The notes: generated by a model from the letters alone, not told the origin. 64,000 nucleotides of DNA from AC-32 sp963736055 (GCA_963736055.1 CAVTNM010000001.1:310001-374000), one strand, 5' to 3'. Shown: positions 53,265 through 63,157, numbered from the stretch's first letter. Made by a program: numbers and translations.

Positions 53265-54298
53265 GAGGCGCGGGCGCCACCGGGGCGTCGGTCGCCTACC
53301 ACCTCGCCGCGCTCGGCGCACGTGATGTTCTACTGGCCGACCGCGGCCAGATCGCCGGAGGCGCGACGGCAAAGGCGATGGGCGGGGTGCGGCAGCAGTT
53401 CTCCACCGCGGCCGAGGTTCGCCTCGCGCAGGCCAGCATCCGCTTCTTCGAAGACCTCGGCCCGCCGTTGTTCGATCAGGTCGGCTACCTCTTCCTCGCG
53501 ACGACCGAGGAGGGGCTCGCGGAGCTCGAGGAGCGGCGCATGCTGCAGGAGGAGCTCGGGGTGCCCGTCGAGCGAGTCGACCCGTCGTTCATCGACGGCC
53601 TGCGGCACGACGACGTCGCCGGGGCGGTCTTCTGCGCCACCGACGGAGTCGCCGACCCGCCGGCGGTCACCCGCGAGCTCGTGCGCCGCTCGCTCAAGCT
53701 GGGCGTCGAGGTGCGTGAGCACATCGACGCCGAAACCGTGCCCGGCGACGTGTTCGTGATCGCCTGCGGCCCGTGGTCGGCGGAGGTGGGAGCGGCGCGT
53801 GGGCTGGAGCTGCCCGTGCGGCCGCTCTGCCGCCAGCTGCTTGCGACGAGCGAGCTGCCAGAGGTGCCGGACACCCTGCCGATGGTGCTCGAGGCCGAGA
53901 CCGGCTTCCACTTCCGCCGCCGCGGCCAGAGGCTCGTGCTGGCGATGGTCGACCCCGCGCCGCGCTGGGGCTTCGACGAGCAGGTCGACGAGACTCTCTA
54001 CGAGGACCGTCTCGACCGGCTCAGGCACCGCTACCCGCCGGCCGCGGAAGCGACCATCGAGCGCGGCTGGGCCGGCCTCTACGACATGACCCCGGACGGG
54101 CATCCGATCCTCGGCGAGGTCGCCGACGGCGTCTACGCCGCATGCGGCTTCTCGGGCCACGGCTTCATGCAGTCCCCCGCGGTCGGGCGCGCCCTCGCGG
54201 AGGAGATCCTCGGCCTCACCCCGAGTCTCGACCTCAGTCCCTACCGGCTCGACCGCTTCGAGGCGGGAGCCGGCTTCCCGGAGACGCTAATCCTCTAG
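53246..54298 (+). CDS. FAD-dependent amino-acid oxidoreductase (DAO/DadA/SoxB family)
   Basis: A 350-residue D-amino acid oxidase-type flavoprotein. The FAD motif is IVVGGAGATGASVAYHLA at residue 4, AMGGVRQQF marks the flavin-pocket loop, and the C-terminal GWAGLYDMTPDGHPILGEV followed by ACGFSGHGFMQSPAVG is typical of sarcosine/D-proline/hydroxyproline-type oxidases. It oxidises an amine or imino acid carbon. Co-translation with the DapA-like gene suggests a D-hydroxyproline dehydrogenase-deaminase pair, which is inference. It converges on a 75-residue gene with a 12-base overlap. Confidence 0.88.
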   Translation: MARIVVGGAGATGASVAYHLAALGARDVLLADRGQIAGGATAKAMGGVRQQFSTAAEVRLAQASIRFFEDLGPPLFDQVGYLFLATTEEGLAELEERRMLQEELGVPVERVDPSFIDGLRHDDVAGAVFCATDGVADPPAVTRELVRRSLKLGVEVREHIDAETVPGDVFVIACGPWSAEVGAARGLELPVRPLCRQLLATSELPEVPDTLPMVLEAETGFHFRRRGQRLVLAMVDPAPRWGFDEQVDETLYEDRLDRLRHRYPPAAEATIERGWAGLYDMTPDGHPILGEVADGVYAACGFSGHGFMQSPAVGRALAEEILGLTPSLDLSPYRLDRFEAGAGFPETLIL

Positions 54299-54514
54299 CT
54301 CGAACTCCTCGCCGACCTCGGGGTCCTTCCCGATCAGCTCCCGGACACCGCCGATGGCGCGCAGCGAGCCGGAGAAGGCGATCAGCCCGAAGCGGTCGGT
54401 GGCCGGGTCGGAAATCCAGACGTCTCCCTCGGGCAGGAGCGGGAGATTCGCCCGCAGCTCCTCGAGGGTCGTCATCGAATCGGCCAGGTTCCAGAGCAGC
54501 AGGCGGACGGTCAC
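54287..54514 (-). CDS. 75-residue protein of unknown function in the mccB operon
   Basis: GTG 54514 starts this frame, overlapping the stop of the 52-residue gene (GTGA). The product, beginning VRLLLWNLADSMTTLEEL, has a mixed alpha/beta character with DVWISDPATDRFGLIAFSG in the middle and an acidic tail. It ends 12 bases inside the convergent flavoprotein gene. It is real rather than a shadow frame because of the clean coupling and non-repetitive composition. Family unknown. Confidence 0.7.
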   Translation of the reverse strand: MTVRLLLWNLADSMTTLEELRANLPLLPEGDVWISDPATDRFGLIAFSGSLRAIGGVRELIGKDPEVGEEFELED

Positions 54515-54669
54515 TCGTCGGGCACGCCCGCGGTCGGGAGCTTCGCGATCAGCTCCTTGATCCGTCGGAGGACGTCGGCCTCCTCGTGCCCGAAGTCGTC
54601 CAGGTAGGCGTGCAGCGCCGCCCTGAGCAGCGGCAGGTCCTGGTCGGTGAGCTCGACGATGTGGTTCAA
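54511..54669 (-). CDS. 52-residue helical protein coupled to the cupin gene
   Basis: TTG 54669 overlaps the cupin stop (TTGA at 54666-54669). The 52 residues, beginning NHIVELTDQDLPLLRAALHA, form two amphipathic helices with a DFGHEEADVLRRIKEL second helix. It is far shorter than the frame that contains it, but coupling at both ends and a good helical pattern support this start. Small helical subunits exist for some actinobacterial acyl-CoA carboxylases (epsilon), yet I see no sequence match. Confidence 0.65.
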   Translation of the reverse strand: MNHIVELTDQDLPLLRAALHAYLDDFGHEEADVLRRIKELIAKLPTAGVPDE

Positions 54670-55022
54670 AACGGCCCCCTTGGCTCGTAGCTTCCGCGCC
54701 GTGCGCCGACGGCGATGATCGTCAGCCCCTCCGGCCCCGCGACCGGGACACGCGTCGTGTCGGGATCGAAGCGCATGAACGTTCCAACTCGGACCGGAAT
54801 CTCCTCGCCGTCCACTCGGTAGACGCCCGAGCCTCGGATGATCACGTTGACCTCTTCCTGCCGAGTGTCCTCCTCGTCGTGCTCGTACCCTTCCGTGCCT
54901 GGCGGGATCTCGAACCAATTGATCCCGAAGGCCTCGACGCCGAGCTCGCGCCGGACGAACCGCACGGCCCCACCCGGGCCGGCGGCCTCGATCTCGTCGA
55001 CGTGGACGATCGAGTAGCCCAT
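54666..55022 (-). CDS. Cupin-domain protein
   Basis: A 118-residue single cupin. The N-terminus is YSIVHVDEIEAAGPGG; the beta-barrel carries EIPPGTEGYEHDEEDTRQEE as motif 1 (a His/Glu metal set) and a PVAGPEGLTIIAVGARRG region later. Cupins include dioxygenases, isomerases and binding proteins. ATG 55022 directly follows the mccB TAG (TAGATG), so it is almost certainly co-translated with mccB. Function with the carboxylase is unknown. Confidence 0.82.
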   Translation of the reverse strand: MGYSIVHVDEIEAAGPGGAVRFVRRELGVEAFGINWFEIPPGTEGYEHDEEDTRQEEVNVIIRGSGVYRVDGEEIPVRVGTFMRFDPDTTRVPVAGPEGLTIIAVGARRGSYEPRGPF

Positions 55023-56582
<1,560 letters not shown>

Positions 56583-56731
56583 CCGGTGAGCCTAGCGCGC
56601 AGGGTTGCCGGTGAGGCGCGCGATCGTGCGCCTCGCGGGCGTCAGGGCGAGCGGCGAGCTGCTAAAGATCCAGTGCACGCGCTGACGTCGTCCTGCCGGC
56701 GACGCCTCATCCGCCCAGCCCCTCAGACTCG

Positions 56732-57592
56732 TTGTCGCACACCGTGCCGCTTCGTTCCCGAAAGCCGCCGTTGCTCCTGGCCGTGCTGGCCGTCTGCGTC
56801 ACCGGCTCGATCGCCGGCAGTGTCGGCCACCCACAGAGTGCGTTCGGAGCTGCAGCCGTCGGGGACTGCACGGCCGGGTCGGACTGGGGGACGCCGAAAC
56901 AGGGCCTGGCCCCGGCGGTCCTGAGCCTGGTCAACGCCCATCGGAGCAGCCTCGGGCTGTCGCAGCTCCGCAGCTCGCCGACGCTCACGAGCTCCGCGCT
57001 CTGGAAAGCCCGCCACATGGCGAAGTACGGCTACTTCAGCCACGACGATCCCGCGCCGCCGGTTGCCCGCAACGCGTTCCAGCGGATGGCGGCGTGCGGT
57101 TACCCAGGCGTCGAGGTCGGCGAGAACATCGCCGCCGGCTACCGGAGCCCCGCGAGCGTGATGCAGGCCTGGCTGCTCTCGCCGGGCCATCGCGCCAACA
57201 TCGAGGCCCCGGGGTGGAAGGTGATCGGAATCGGAGTCGCCCAGAGCGCGGGGGGCACGCTCCTCTGGGTGCAGGACTTCGGAGTTGCCGACGACTCCAA
57301 CATCCCGGCAAACCGCATTCCGGTCGCCCATCCCGACCGCCGGGCGGTGCGGCGCGACCACCGGCTCGTGATTCGCGTGCTCCGCAACGACCACGACCCG
57401 GACGGCGACCACCTGAGCGTCGTCAGCCTCGTGAAGAAGCCCCATTGGGGACGGGTCAAGATCCTCCCGAACGGGTCTCTGGTCTACGTCGCGCCTCGCC
57501 GGTTCGTCGGGCGCGACCGGTTCCGCTACGAGGTCAGCGACGGCAAGGGCGGGATCGCCTCGGCGCCGGTGATCGTCCGAGTCCGCCGCTAG
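56732..57592 (+). CDS. CAP/SCP-domain secreted protein with a cadherin-like C-terminal repeat
   Basis: A 286-residue exported protein. After a signal peptide (LLLAVLAVCVTGSIAGSVG) the CAP domain spans about 50-190 with LSLVNAHRSSLGLSQLR, YGYFSHDDP, EVGENIAAGYRSPASVM and the HRANI motif (WLLSPGHRANIE). A C-terminal Big/cadherin-like module follows, with VLRNDHDPDGDHLSVVSL and FRYEVSDGKGG, a calcium-binding style. CAP proteins act outside the cell in lipid or wall interactions. The start TTG 56732 or GTG 56744 are both possible; neither has a good ribosome site. Confidence 0.88.
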   Translation: MSHTVPLRSRKPPLLLAVLAVCVTGSIAGSVGHPQSAFGAAAVGDCTAGSDWGTPKQGLAPAVLSLVNAHRSSLGLSQLRSSPTLTSSALWKARHMAKYGYFSHDDPAPPVARNAFQRMAACGYPGVEVGENIAAGYRSPASVMQAWLLSPGHRANIEAPGWKVIGIGVAQSAGGTLLWVQDFGVADDSNIPANRIPVAHPDRRAVRRDHRLVIRVLRNDHDPDGDHLSVVSLVKKPHWGRVKILPNGSLVYVAPRRFVGRDRFRYEVSDGKGGIASAPVIVRVRR

Positions 57593-57975
57593 CTTCGCGG
57601 CATTCGGCTCAAGGTCGATCCGGCCTCGGCCGATCTCTCTCAGGCCGGGTGGCTGCTGCGGGAGAGAGGATCGTGCGGCAAGCCGCCCGGCAATGAGAGA
57701 TACTCGCCAGCGCGTGCCTGTCGCTGGCGCGAGTTGTTCCTGAAACGGGACCTCTCTCCCCCCGCTTCGGCGATACATGCATGGCACGCCTTGCGGCCCG
57801 CGTCCCGCCCCCGTTCGTGGGCCGCTCGCTTGTCCGGACGCATTGGGCAGCCCGGCAGCACGGGAATACCGGAGCGCGGGGCCGGGTAGCCCCTACGCGT
57901 CCAACAGACCCCTTGGCCGCCGGGCTGCGAGTGCGGAGATGCCCGCGGGCGGCAGCCGGGAAACACGCTCGGCCT
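57593..57975. other. 383-base gap between convergent genes
   Basis: The space separates the ends of the CAP gene (plus) and the beta-helix gene (minus). It contains the structured element at 57660-57760 and a purine-rich GAGAGAG-type pattern repeated four times around it (57632-57640, 57660-57668, 57694-57700, 57751-57759 in complement). The part from 57770 to 57975 is very GC-rich with short inverted repeats but no family-like coding frame on either strand. Terminators for both convergent genes are expected here. Confidence 0.45.
57660..57760. ncRNA. Candidate structured RNA, strand unknown
   Basis: A perfect 10-bp closing stem pairs GGGAGAGAGG (57660-57669) with CCTCTCTCCC (57751-57760). 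Inside are three hairpins: GCGGC-AA-GCCGC at 57675-57686; ACTCGCCAGCG at 57702-57712 with CGCTGGC(GC)GAGT at 57722-57734, an 11-bp helix with a two-base bulge; and a weaker TTCC/GGGA at 57737-57750. This multi-branch layout resembles a riboswitch or small RNA but lacks the conserved cores of glycine, SAM, cobalamin, TPP, c-di-AMP or c-di-GMP aptamers that I looked for. It sits between convergent genes, so it is not an obvious leader. Confidence 0.4.
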
Positions 57976-58932
57976 CTAGCGAGGTCCGTAGCCGGCGCAC
58001 GGGCTTCCGCGCTCGAGTGCAAAGTCCCCGTTTGCGGGGTCCGCATAGCCGGGATCGGCGTCGGTGTTCTTCTCGGCCACGAAGCCGAGCTGCTCCCCGA
58101 TGTTCCCTTGAGCTCCGCGCCAAAGGCAGTTCTCCGAGACGACGTTGCCGGTGCCGACCGGGTTGCCCGGCGGCCAGTCGGCCTCGACGTTGTGCCGCTC
58201 GGTCGAGTTGCTGACGATGTTGTCGCGGACGACGTTTCCCGACGAGGCCGTGCCTCCGCCTCCGGCGAACAGGATCCCTTCGCCGTTGCCGTCGATCACG
58301 TTGTGCTCGATCAGCGAGCCCTGTGCGTCCGGATAGAGCTGGATCCCCCGGTCGGCGTTCCCGTAGACGTAGTTGTCGCGGACGACGGCGTTCCTCGAGT
58401 TCTCGAGGTAGATGCCGTGGTCGTGATTCGTCGGGGGGAGTCGCCCGCAGTCGTGGATGCGGCTCCGCTCGATCACGGCGTCCACGGCGATGCCGAAGCC
58501 CGTGCTGGAGCCGATCGCGAAGCAGATCCCCGTATGGCCGTTGGTCACGTCGACGTCGCGGAACACGACCCGGTCGCCGGTGACGGTCGGGCTCGGAAGC
58601 CGCGCGGCATTGCGCCCGTCGAGGTCGAGATCGGCCACCATCACGTCGTTCGCCGAGTCGGCCACGTACAGCCGACCGCGGATCGAGGCCCGGGCTCCGG
58701 GCGAGCTCCTCAGCGTGATGCCTCCGTTCCGGATCGTGAGGTTCTCGGCGAAGCGACCCGAGAGGCAGCCGGTCTCGCCCTGCCCGAGCGAGGCGACGAA
58801 AGCCGAGAGGGAGCCAGACCCGCTTCGGAGCGACTTCGTGCAGTCCGGCGTGTCGTCTCGACCCCGGACGAGCACGGCGACGAGCCCGAGCCCGAGCAGC
58901 GCGGCGAGTAGCGCGAGAGAAATCCACCTCAT
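57976..58932 (-). CDS. Right-handed beta-helix exported protein
   Basis: A 318-residue protein with an N-terminal membrane anchor or signal (LALLAALLGLGLVAVLV) and a parallel beta-helix from about residue 60 to 290. The turns show the repeated N-pattern of pectate-lyase-like folds: VFRDVDVTNGHTGICFA, HDHGIYLENSRNAVVRDNYV, QGSLIEHNVIDGNGEGILF and VVRDNIVSNSTERH. Such proteins bind or cleave polysaccharides outside the cell. The catalytic residues cannot be assigned. It is divergent from the threonine aldolase by 74 bases. Confidence 0.88.
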   Translation of the reverse strand: MRWISLALLAALLGLGLVAVLVRGRDDTPDCTKSLRSGSGSLSAFVASLGQGETGCLSGRFAENLTIRNGGITLRSSPGARASIRGRLYVADSANDVMVADLDLDGRNAARLPSPTVTGDRVVFRDVDVTNGHTGICFAIGSSTGFGIAVDAVIERSRIHDCGRLPPTNHDHGIYLENSRNAVVRDNYVYGNADRGIQLYPDAQGSLIEHNVIDGNGEGILFAGGGGTASSGNVVRDNIVSNSTERHNVEADWPPGNPVGTGNVVSENCLWRGAQGNIGEQLGFVAEKNTDADPGYADPANGDFALERGSPCAGYGPR

Positions 58933-59006
58933 GAGTCAGGAGAAAGCATGGCGACTGGCGCCGCAGCATCGGAGCAGTCGCCCGGAGGGCGCTTAGGCTT
59001 CCGTCG

Positions 59007-60122
59007 ATGGCGAGCGGCCGTGATCCGGGAGCTGTATGGGCGGAATGCGACCGGGTCGTCGGAGTCCCGAGCCCGCGTGATCGCGACCCGCGGGCCACGC
59101 TGCTTGCCCTGGCCGAGCGTGCTCCCGCAATTGGCGACATCGACTTCTACGGCGAGGGCGCGCTTGCCGAACGCCTGGAGGCCCGCGTCGCCATGTTGCT
59201 CGGGAAGGAGGCTGCCGTCTGGATGCCCTCCGGAACGATGGCCCAGCAGATTGCGCTCCGACTTCATGCCGAGCGCGGCGGAAGCCGTCGGGTCGCCTTC
59301 CATCCTTGTTGTCACCTCGAGGAGCACGAGGAGCGCGGCTACGAGGAGCTGCACGGGCTGGAAGCCCACCTCCTGGGCTCACGTGAGCGTCTCGTGACCG
59401 CCGCCGACCTCGACGAGATCGGAGACCCCGTCGCGGCGGTGCTGCTCGAGCTGCCGCAACGTGACCTCGGCGGCCGGCTTCCGGCCTGGGACGAGCTGGT
59501 CGCGTTCTGCGAGAAGGCCCGGGAGCAGAACGCCGCGCTGCATCTCGACGGCGCCCGGCTCTGGCAGTGCGGGCCGTTCTACGGCCGCCCCCTCGATCAG
59601 ATCGCCGACCTCTTCGACAGCGTCTACGTGTCCTTCTACAAGGATCTCGCGGCGCCGGCCGGGGCGGTCCTCGCCGGGCCGGAGGATCTGATCGAGGACG
59701 CGCGGGTGTGGCAGGTGCGGCACGGTGGGCGCCTGTACAGCGCCCACCCCTACCTGGTCGCGGCCGAACGCGGCCTCGACGAGATCCTGCCGCGGATGCC
59801 GGAGCTCGTTGCGCGCGCCGCAGAGCTCGCCGGGGCTCTGGACGGCCTCGATGGAGTCGAGGTCGTGCCCAACCCGCCACAGACCGCGATGTTCCACGTC
59901 TACGTCCACCGGCCGCTCGAGCCCCTCCAGGAGGCCGCTCTCGACCAGGCGTCTCGGAGCGGCACCTTCTTAGGCTTCGTCCGCCCGACCGAGTCGCTCG
60001 AGGTGCAGAGGGTCGAGCTCACGATCGGGCCGGCGAGCATGGAGGTCTCGGTCGACGAGGCGCTGAGCCTCTGGGAGGAGCTGCTGACCGCTTCGAGCGG
60101 CAACCCGCAAGTCGCCGACTAG
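59007..60122 (+). CDS. Threonine aldolase-like PLP lyase
   Basis: A 371-residue fold-type I PLP enzyme of the beta-eliminating lyase/threonine aldolase group. It has VWMPSGTMAQQIALRLH near residue 71, HLDGARLWQ near 178 (the Asp that contacts the pyridine nitrogen) and the PLP Lys in VSFYKDLAAPAGAVLAG near 212. It would split threonine or related beta-hydroxy amino acids into glycine and an aldehyde; low-specificity aldolases have this pattern. The ATG at 59007 matches the expected length. No operon partner. Confidence 0.85.
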   Translation: MASGRDPGAVWAECDRVVGVPSPRDRDPRATLLALAERAPAIGDIDFYGEGALAERLEARVAMLLGKEAAVWMPSGTMAQQIALRLHAERGGSRRVAFHPCCHLEEHEERGYEELHGLEAHLLGSRERLVTAADLDEIGDPVAAVLLELPQRDLGGRLPAWDELVAFCEKAREQNAALHLDGARLWQCGPFYGRPLDQIADLFDSVYVSFYKDLAAPAGAVLAGPEDLIEDARVWQVRHGGRLYSAHPYLVAAERGLDEILPRMPELVARAAELAGALDGLDGVEVVPNPPQTAMFHVYVHRPLEPLQEAALDQASRSGTFLGFVRPTESLEVQRVELTIGPASMEVSVDEALSLWEELLTASSGNPQVAD

Positions 60123-60181
60123 TTCACGGCTGCGGAGCCGGAGCATGGCTCGAGCCGAAGCGTGCCTGGGTTCAACTCGGC

Positions 60182-61552
60182 CTAGTCAGCGGGCGGGATG
60201 GGATGGTTCGCGACGAAGATCTCTCGGGGGTCGTACCTCGCCCGGATCTCCCTCAGCCGGTCGTAGGACTCCTCGGGGAACAACAACCGTGGGTCGACGC
60301 GCGACTCCGCGAAGTTCAGATATCTGCGCCCGCTGTCCCACGGCGCGAATCGTCCGATCAGGCGCTCGACGTGATGCTCGACGGCCGTCTTCATCTCGTC
60401 GTCGGCGGCGAAGCCGAACGTGAACAGGATGAACGGCTGGTCGATCCCGGCGCAGCCGTGGTCGGGCGACCCCGAGTGCAGGGCACCGCCCAGGTGGCGC
60501 ACCTCGACGTGCAGAAGAGATGATCCGACGAACGCCTCCACCATCGTCTCGATCGCAGCCGGGGGAAGATCGTCGAGCAGGATCCCCTCGCCCGAGTACG
60601 GCAGCGGGAAGTCCGGATCCATGTTCACGAGGCTCAGATCGCTCGTCGGCATCATCGCGACGGTGTCGAGCTCGGGCTCGAGGTCGCGGAACCGCTGTAC
60701 GAGCGCGGCGCCTTCGCTCTCCGGGCCGATGAAGGCCGGCTCGACGAGGACGAACGACCGGCCGCGAAGATGGTCGGGGAGGAAGGGGGCGTCGGGAAGC
60801 TGCAGCATCCTGCCGATCGACTCGCACTCGTCCGGGACCGTGTCGACCCACTCGCGCCAGGCCTTCAGGATCTCGGTCGCGCGCTCGATCGGCCAGAAGA
60901 AGCAGCCGGCGTAGATCTCGGGCACCGGGTAGAGCGCGAGCTCGATCGCCGTCACCGCGCCGAAGTTGCCCCCGCCTCCGCGCACCGCCCAGAACAGGTC
61001 GTGCTCGGTGTCCTTGTCGGCGCGGACGTGTTGTCCGTCGGCCGTGACGAGCTCGATCGCGAGAATGCTGTTCGAGGCCAGGCCGTACTTCCGGATCATC
61101 CAGCTGAAGCCGCCGCCGAGCGTGTAGCCGAGGATGCCCACGTCGGGCGACGTGCCCGACAGGTAGCAGAGGCCGTGCTTGCCCGCGGCCTCGGCGAGCG
61201 GCTTGCCGAGTACGCCTGCCTCGACGCGTGCGCGCTGCGCCGACGGGTCGATCTCGATGTTCCTCATCCTCTCGGTCTTCAGCAGCAGGGTGTCGGTGCC
61301 CCAGTCGATCGGGCCCGCGTTGTGTCCTCCTGCGTTGAAGGCGATCCGGAGATCGTTTTCGCCGGCGAAGACGACGGTCGCGACGATGTCGTCGGCGGAC
61401 TCCGGCAGGACGACCGCAACGGGCTTCTGGTCAACGGCCAGGTTCCATGCCTGGCGCGCGGCGTCCCAGACGTCGTCGCCCGGCAGGACCACATCGCCGG
61501 CGAGGTCTTCTCCCAGCTTGCGCAGATCCGCTCCGGCGGAACCAGTCGCCAT
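60182..61552 (-). CDS. FAD-linked oxidase of the berberine bridge enzyme-like family
   Basis: A 456-residue VAO/PCMH-type oxidase. The FAD domain has VVLPESADDIVATVVFA near residue 40 and FNAGGHNAGPIDWG near 70, where His would carry the covalent 8-alpha flavin bond. The second attachment site, usually a Cys before the DVGILGYTLGGGFSW block, is Ser here (SGTSPDVG), so the flavin is probably linked once. The BBE tail YLNFAESRVDP ends the protein. These enzymes oxidise sugars, alcohols or alkaloid-like compounds. ATG 61552 is only 21 bases from the divergent hydrolase start. Confidence 0.88.
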   Translation of the reverse strand: MATGSAGADLRKLGEDLAGDVVLPGDDVWDAARQAWNLAVDQKPVAVVLPESADDIVATVVFAGENDLRIAFNAGGHNAGPIDWGTDTLLLKTERMRNIEIDPSAQRARVEAGVLGKPLAEAAGKHGLCYLSGTSPDVGILGYTLGGGFSWMIRKYGLASNSILAIELVTADGQHVRADKDTEHDLFWAVRGGGGNFGAVTAIELALYPVPEIYAGCFFWPIERATEILKAWREWVDTVPDECESIGRMLQLPDAPFLPDHLRGRSFVLVEPAFIGPESEGAALVQRFRDLEPELDTVAMMPTSDLSLVNMDPDFPLPYSGEGILLDDLPPAAIETMVEAFVGSSLLHVEVRHLGGALHSGSPDHGCAGIDQPFILFTFGFAADDEMKTAVEHHVERLIGRFAPWDSGRRYLNFAESRVDPRLLFPEESYDRLREIRARYDPREIFVANHPIPPAD

Positions 61553-61573
61553 AGAGACGATCGTATTCACAGC

Positions 61574-62440
61574 ATGAGAGGATCGACGTCCGTGAGGTGG
61601 ACGGAGTTCACGACACGCGATGACGGACCGCTCATCGCGGGCCTCCGCGCCGGCAGCGGGCCGCCGGTTCTGCTGCTCCACGGAGGGCCGGGGATGGGCT
61701 TCGACTATCTTCGCGAGCTCGCCGACGAGCTGGCACAGGAGAACGGCGTCGCCTGGTACCAGCAGCGGGGGCTCGCACCCTCGGCGGCGGAAGGGCCGTT
61801 CACGGTGGCGACCGACGTCGGCGACGCCGGTCGCGTGCTGGACGCACTGGGCTGGGAGAAGGCGTACATCGTCGGCCATTCATGGGGCGGGCACCTCGCG
61901 TTGCATGTTGCCGAGGCTTTCCCTGAGCGCCTGCTCGGGGTGCTCGCCGTCGATCCGCTCGGCTCGGTGGGCGACGGACGCTGGCCGGAGTTCGACGAAG
62001 AGATCTTCCGCCGGACGCCCGAGGAGCTGCGCGCGCGGGCGCGTGAGCTTGACGAGCTTAGGACGGAGGGCGCTGCCGACAACGAGATGGAGCTCGAAGA
62101 GATGCGCCTGGTCTGGCCGGCGTACTTCGCGGATCCGCAGCGGGCGCCGCCGATGCCAGACCTGCGCATGGCGAGCGAGTGCTCGTTCCAGATGCAACGG
62201 TCGATCCTCGAGCAACTGCCGGCCCTCGAGGCGGGGTTGCCGCGGATCCGGGTGCCTGTCGGCTTCGTCCACGGCTCGCGGAGCCCGATGCCGGTCGCCG
62301 CCTCGACGGACGCGGCGGATCGCATTCCCGAGGCGTGGGTCGAGGTCGTCGACGGTGCGGGCCATTTCGTGTGGGTCGAGGCGCCGGGGGCGGTTCGCGC
62401 GTCGCTTCGTCGCCTCACGGCGAGCCCATCACCCGCATAG
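61574..62440 (+). CDS. Alpha/beta hydrolase (proline iminopeptidase-like)
   Basis: A 288-residue hydrolase. The oxyanion motif is LLLHGGPGMG near residue 35, the nucleophile Ser lies in GHSWGGHLAL near 100, and the catalytic His is in GAGHFVWVEAP near 267. HGGPG and GHSWGG are the proline iminopeptidase pattern, but this branch also includes esterases and haloalkane-like enzymes. Asp is presumably in the FVHGSRSPMP region. It is divergent from the FAD oxidase and followed by the small membrane gene 71 bases later. Confidence 0.88.
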   Translation: MRGSTSVRWTEFTTRDDGPLIAGLRAGSGPPVLLLHGGPGMGFDYLRELADELAQENGVAWYQQRGLAPSAAEGPFTVATDVGDAGRVLDALGWEKAYIVGHSWGGHLALHVAEAFPERLLGVLAVDPLGSVGDGRWPEFDEEIFRRTPEELRARARELDELRTEGAADNEMELEEMRLVWPAYFADPQRAPPMPDLRMASECSFQMQRSILEQLPALEAGLPRIRVPVGFVHGSRSPMPVAASTDAADRIPEAWVEVVDGAGHFVWVEAPGAVRASLRRLTASPSPA

Positions 62441-62511
62441 GACGTTGGGGAAGGAAACCGGGCCGGACGGGCGAACCGCACCCGGGACAGGCATGCGAAA
62501 GGAGTGACCGA

Positions 62512-62934
62512 ATGGCAGGAAGCCAAACCTGGGCGGGCTGGGTCCGTTTCGCCGGGATCCTGATGGTGATCATCGCGATGATCGACGTCTTCCAGGGATT
62601 GATCGCGATCATCCGCAGCGAGTACTACGTACTGAGCCCGAACCAGATCATCGTCTTCGACACCACCACCTGGGGCTGGATCACGCTGATCTGGGGAATC
62701 GTCGTTGCCTCCGCCGGCTTCGGCCTTCTCACGGGAGCGACCTGGGCACGCTGGTTCACGATCGTCGTCGGCAGCCTCAACTTCATCGAGCAGCTCGGGT
62801 TCGTAGGCAGCTCGCAGTACACGTTGTGGTCGCTGACCGGGCTCACGCTGACCATCATCGTCCTCTACGCCGTGATCGTTCGATGGGGCGAGGCGAGCGA
62901 CACGATCAGGAGGACGGCCGAGAGCCAGTACTGA
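62512..62934 (+). CDS. Four-span membrane protein (DUF7144-like)
   Basis: A 140-residue membrane protein with four spans: WVRFAGILMVIIAMIDVFQG, WGWITLIWGIVVASAGFGLL, WARWFTIVVGSLNFIEQLGF and LTGLTLTIIVLYAVIVRWG. GW-rich loops and the W-R-F start resemble a small actinobacterial membrane family of unknown function (DUF7144). ATG 62512 has AAAGGAGTGA just upstream, a strong ribosome site, so I am sure of the start. A 14-bp hairpin follows at 62998. Possibly stress related, but nothing in the sequence shows it. Confidence 0.85.
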   Translation: MAGSQTWAGWVRFAGILMVIIAMIDVFQGLIAIIRSEYYVLSPNQIIVFDTTTWGWITLIWGIVVASAGFGLLTGATWARWFTIVVGSLNFIEQLGFVGSSQYTLWSLTGLTLTIIVLYAVIVRWGEASDTIRRTAESQY

Positions 62935-62997
62935 GGAGTAGTCGTTCCGCCGGCGCACGCCACGCGCGGCTGAGGCGGACGAGCTCACGCATTGGAG

Positions 62998-63037
62998 CCC
63001 GCAGAGGTCGGACGTATCGGAAGCCGACCTCTGCGGG
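62998..63037. terminator. Perfect 14-bp hairpin, probable terminator
   Basis: CCCGCAGAGGTCGG (62998-63011) and CCGACCTCTGCGGG (63024-63037) pair perfectly around a 12-base loop, 63 bases after the DUF7144-like stop and 120 bases before the next gene. The stem is long enough to stop transcription or protect the 3' end. There is no T-run after it, as is common in high-GC actinobacteria. Confidence 0.65.
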
Positions 63038-63157
63038 GCTGTGCCGCGCGAGGACTTCGGAGTCGGCCCGCACGGTTAGAGTCCCGGCGGCGACGGCGCT
63101 CGTTGCAGGCACAAGGTCTGTCTCTCGGCCGCCGAAGACCCCCCTAAGCTCGAGACG

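Noticed and set aside
57660..57760. Glycine or SAM riboswitch
   Set aside because: GAGAGA and CTCTC words suggested it, but the conserved internal cores of those aptamers are missing on both strands, and the location between convergent ends is wrong.
57609..58046. 145-codon minus-strand frame across the structured gap
   Set aside because: No family similarity, crosses the beta-helix gene end; the DNA there shows helices rather than codon structure.
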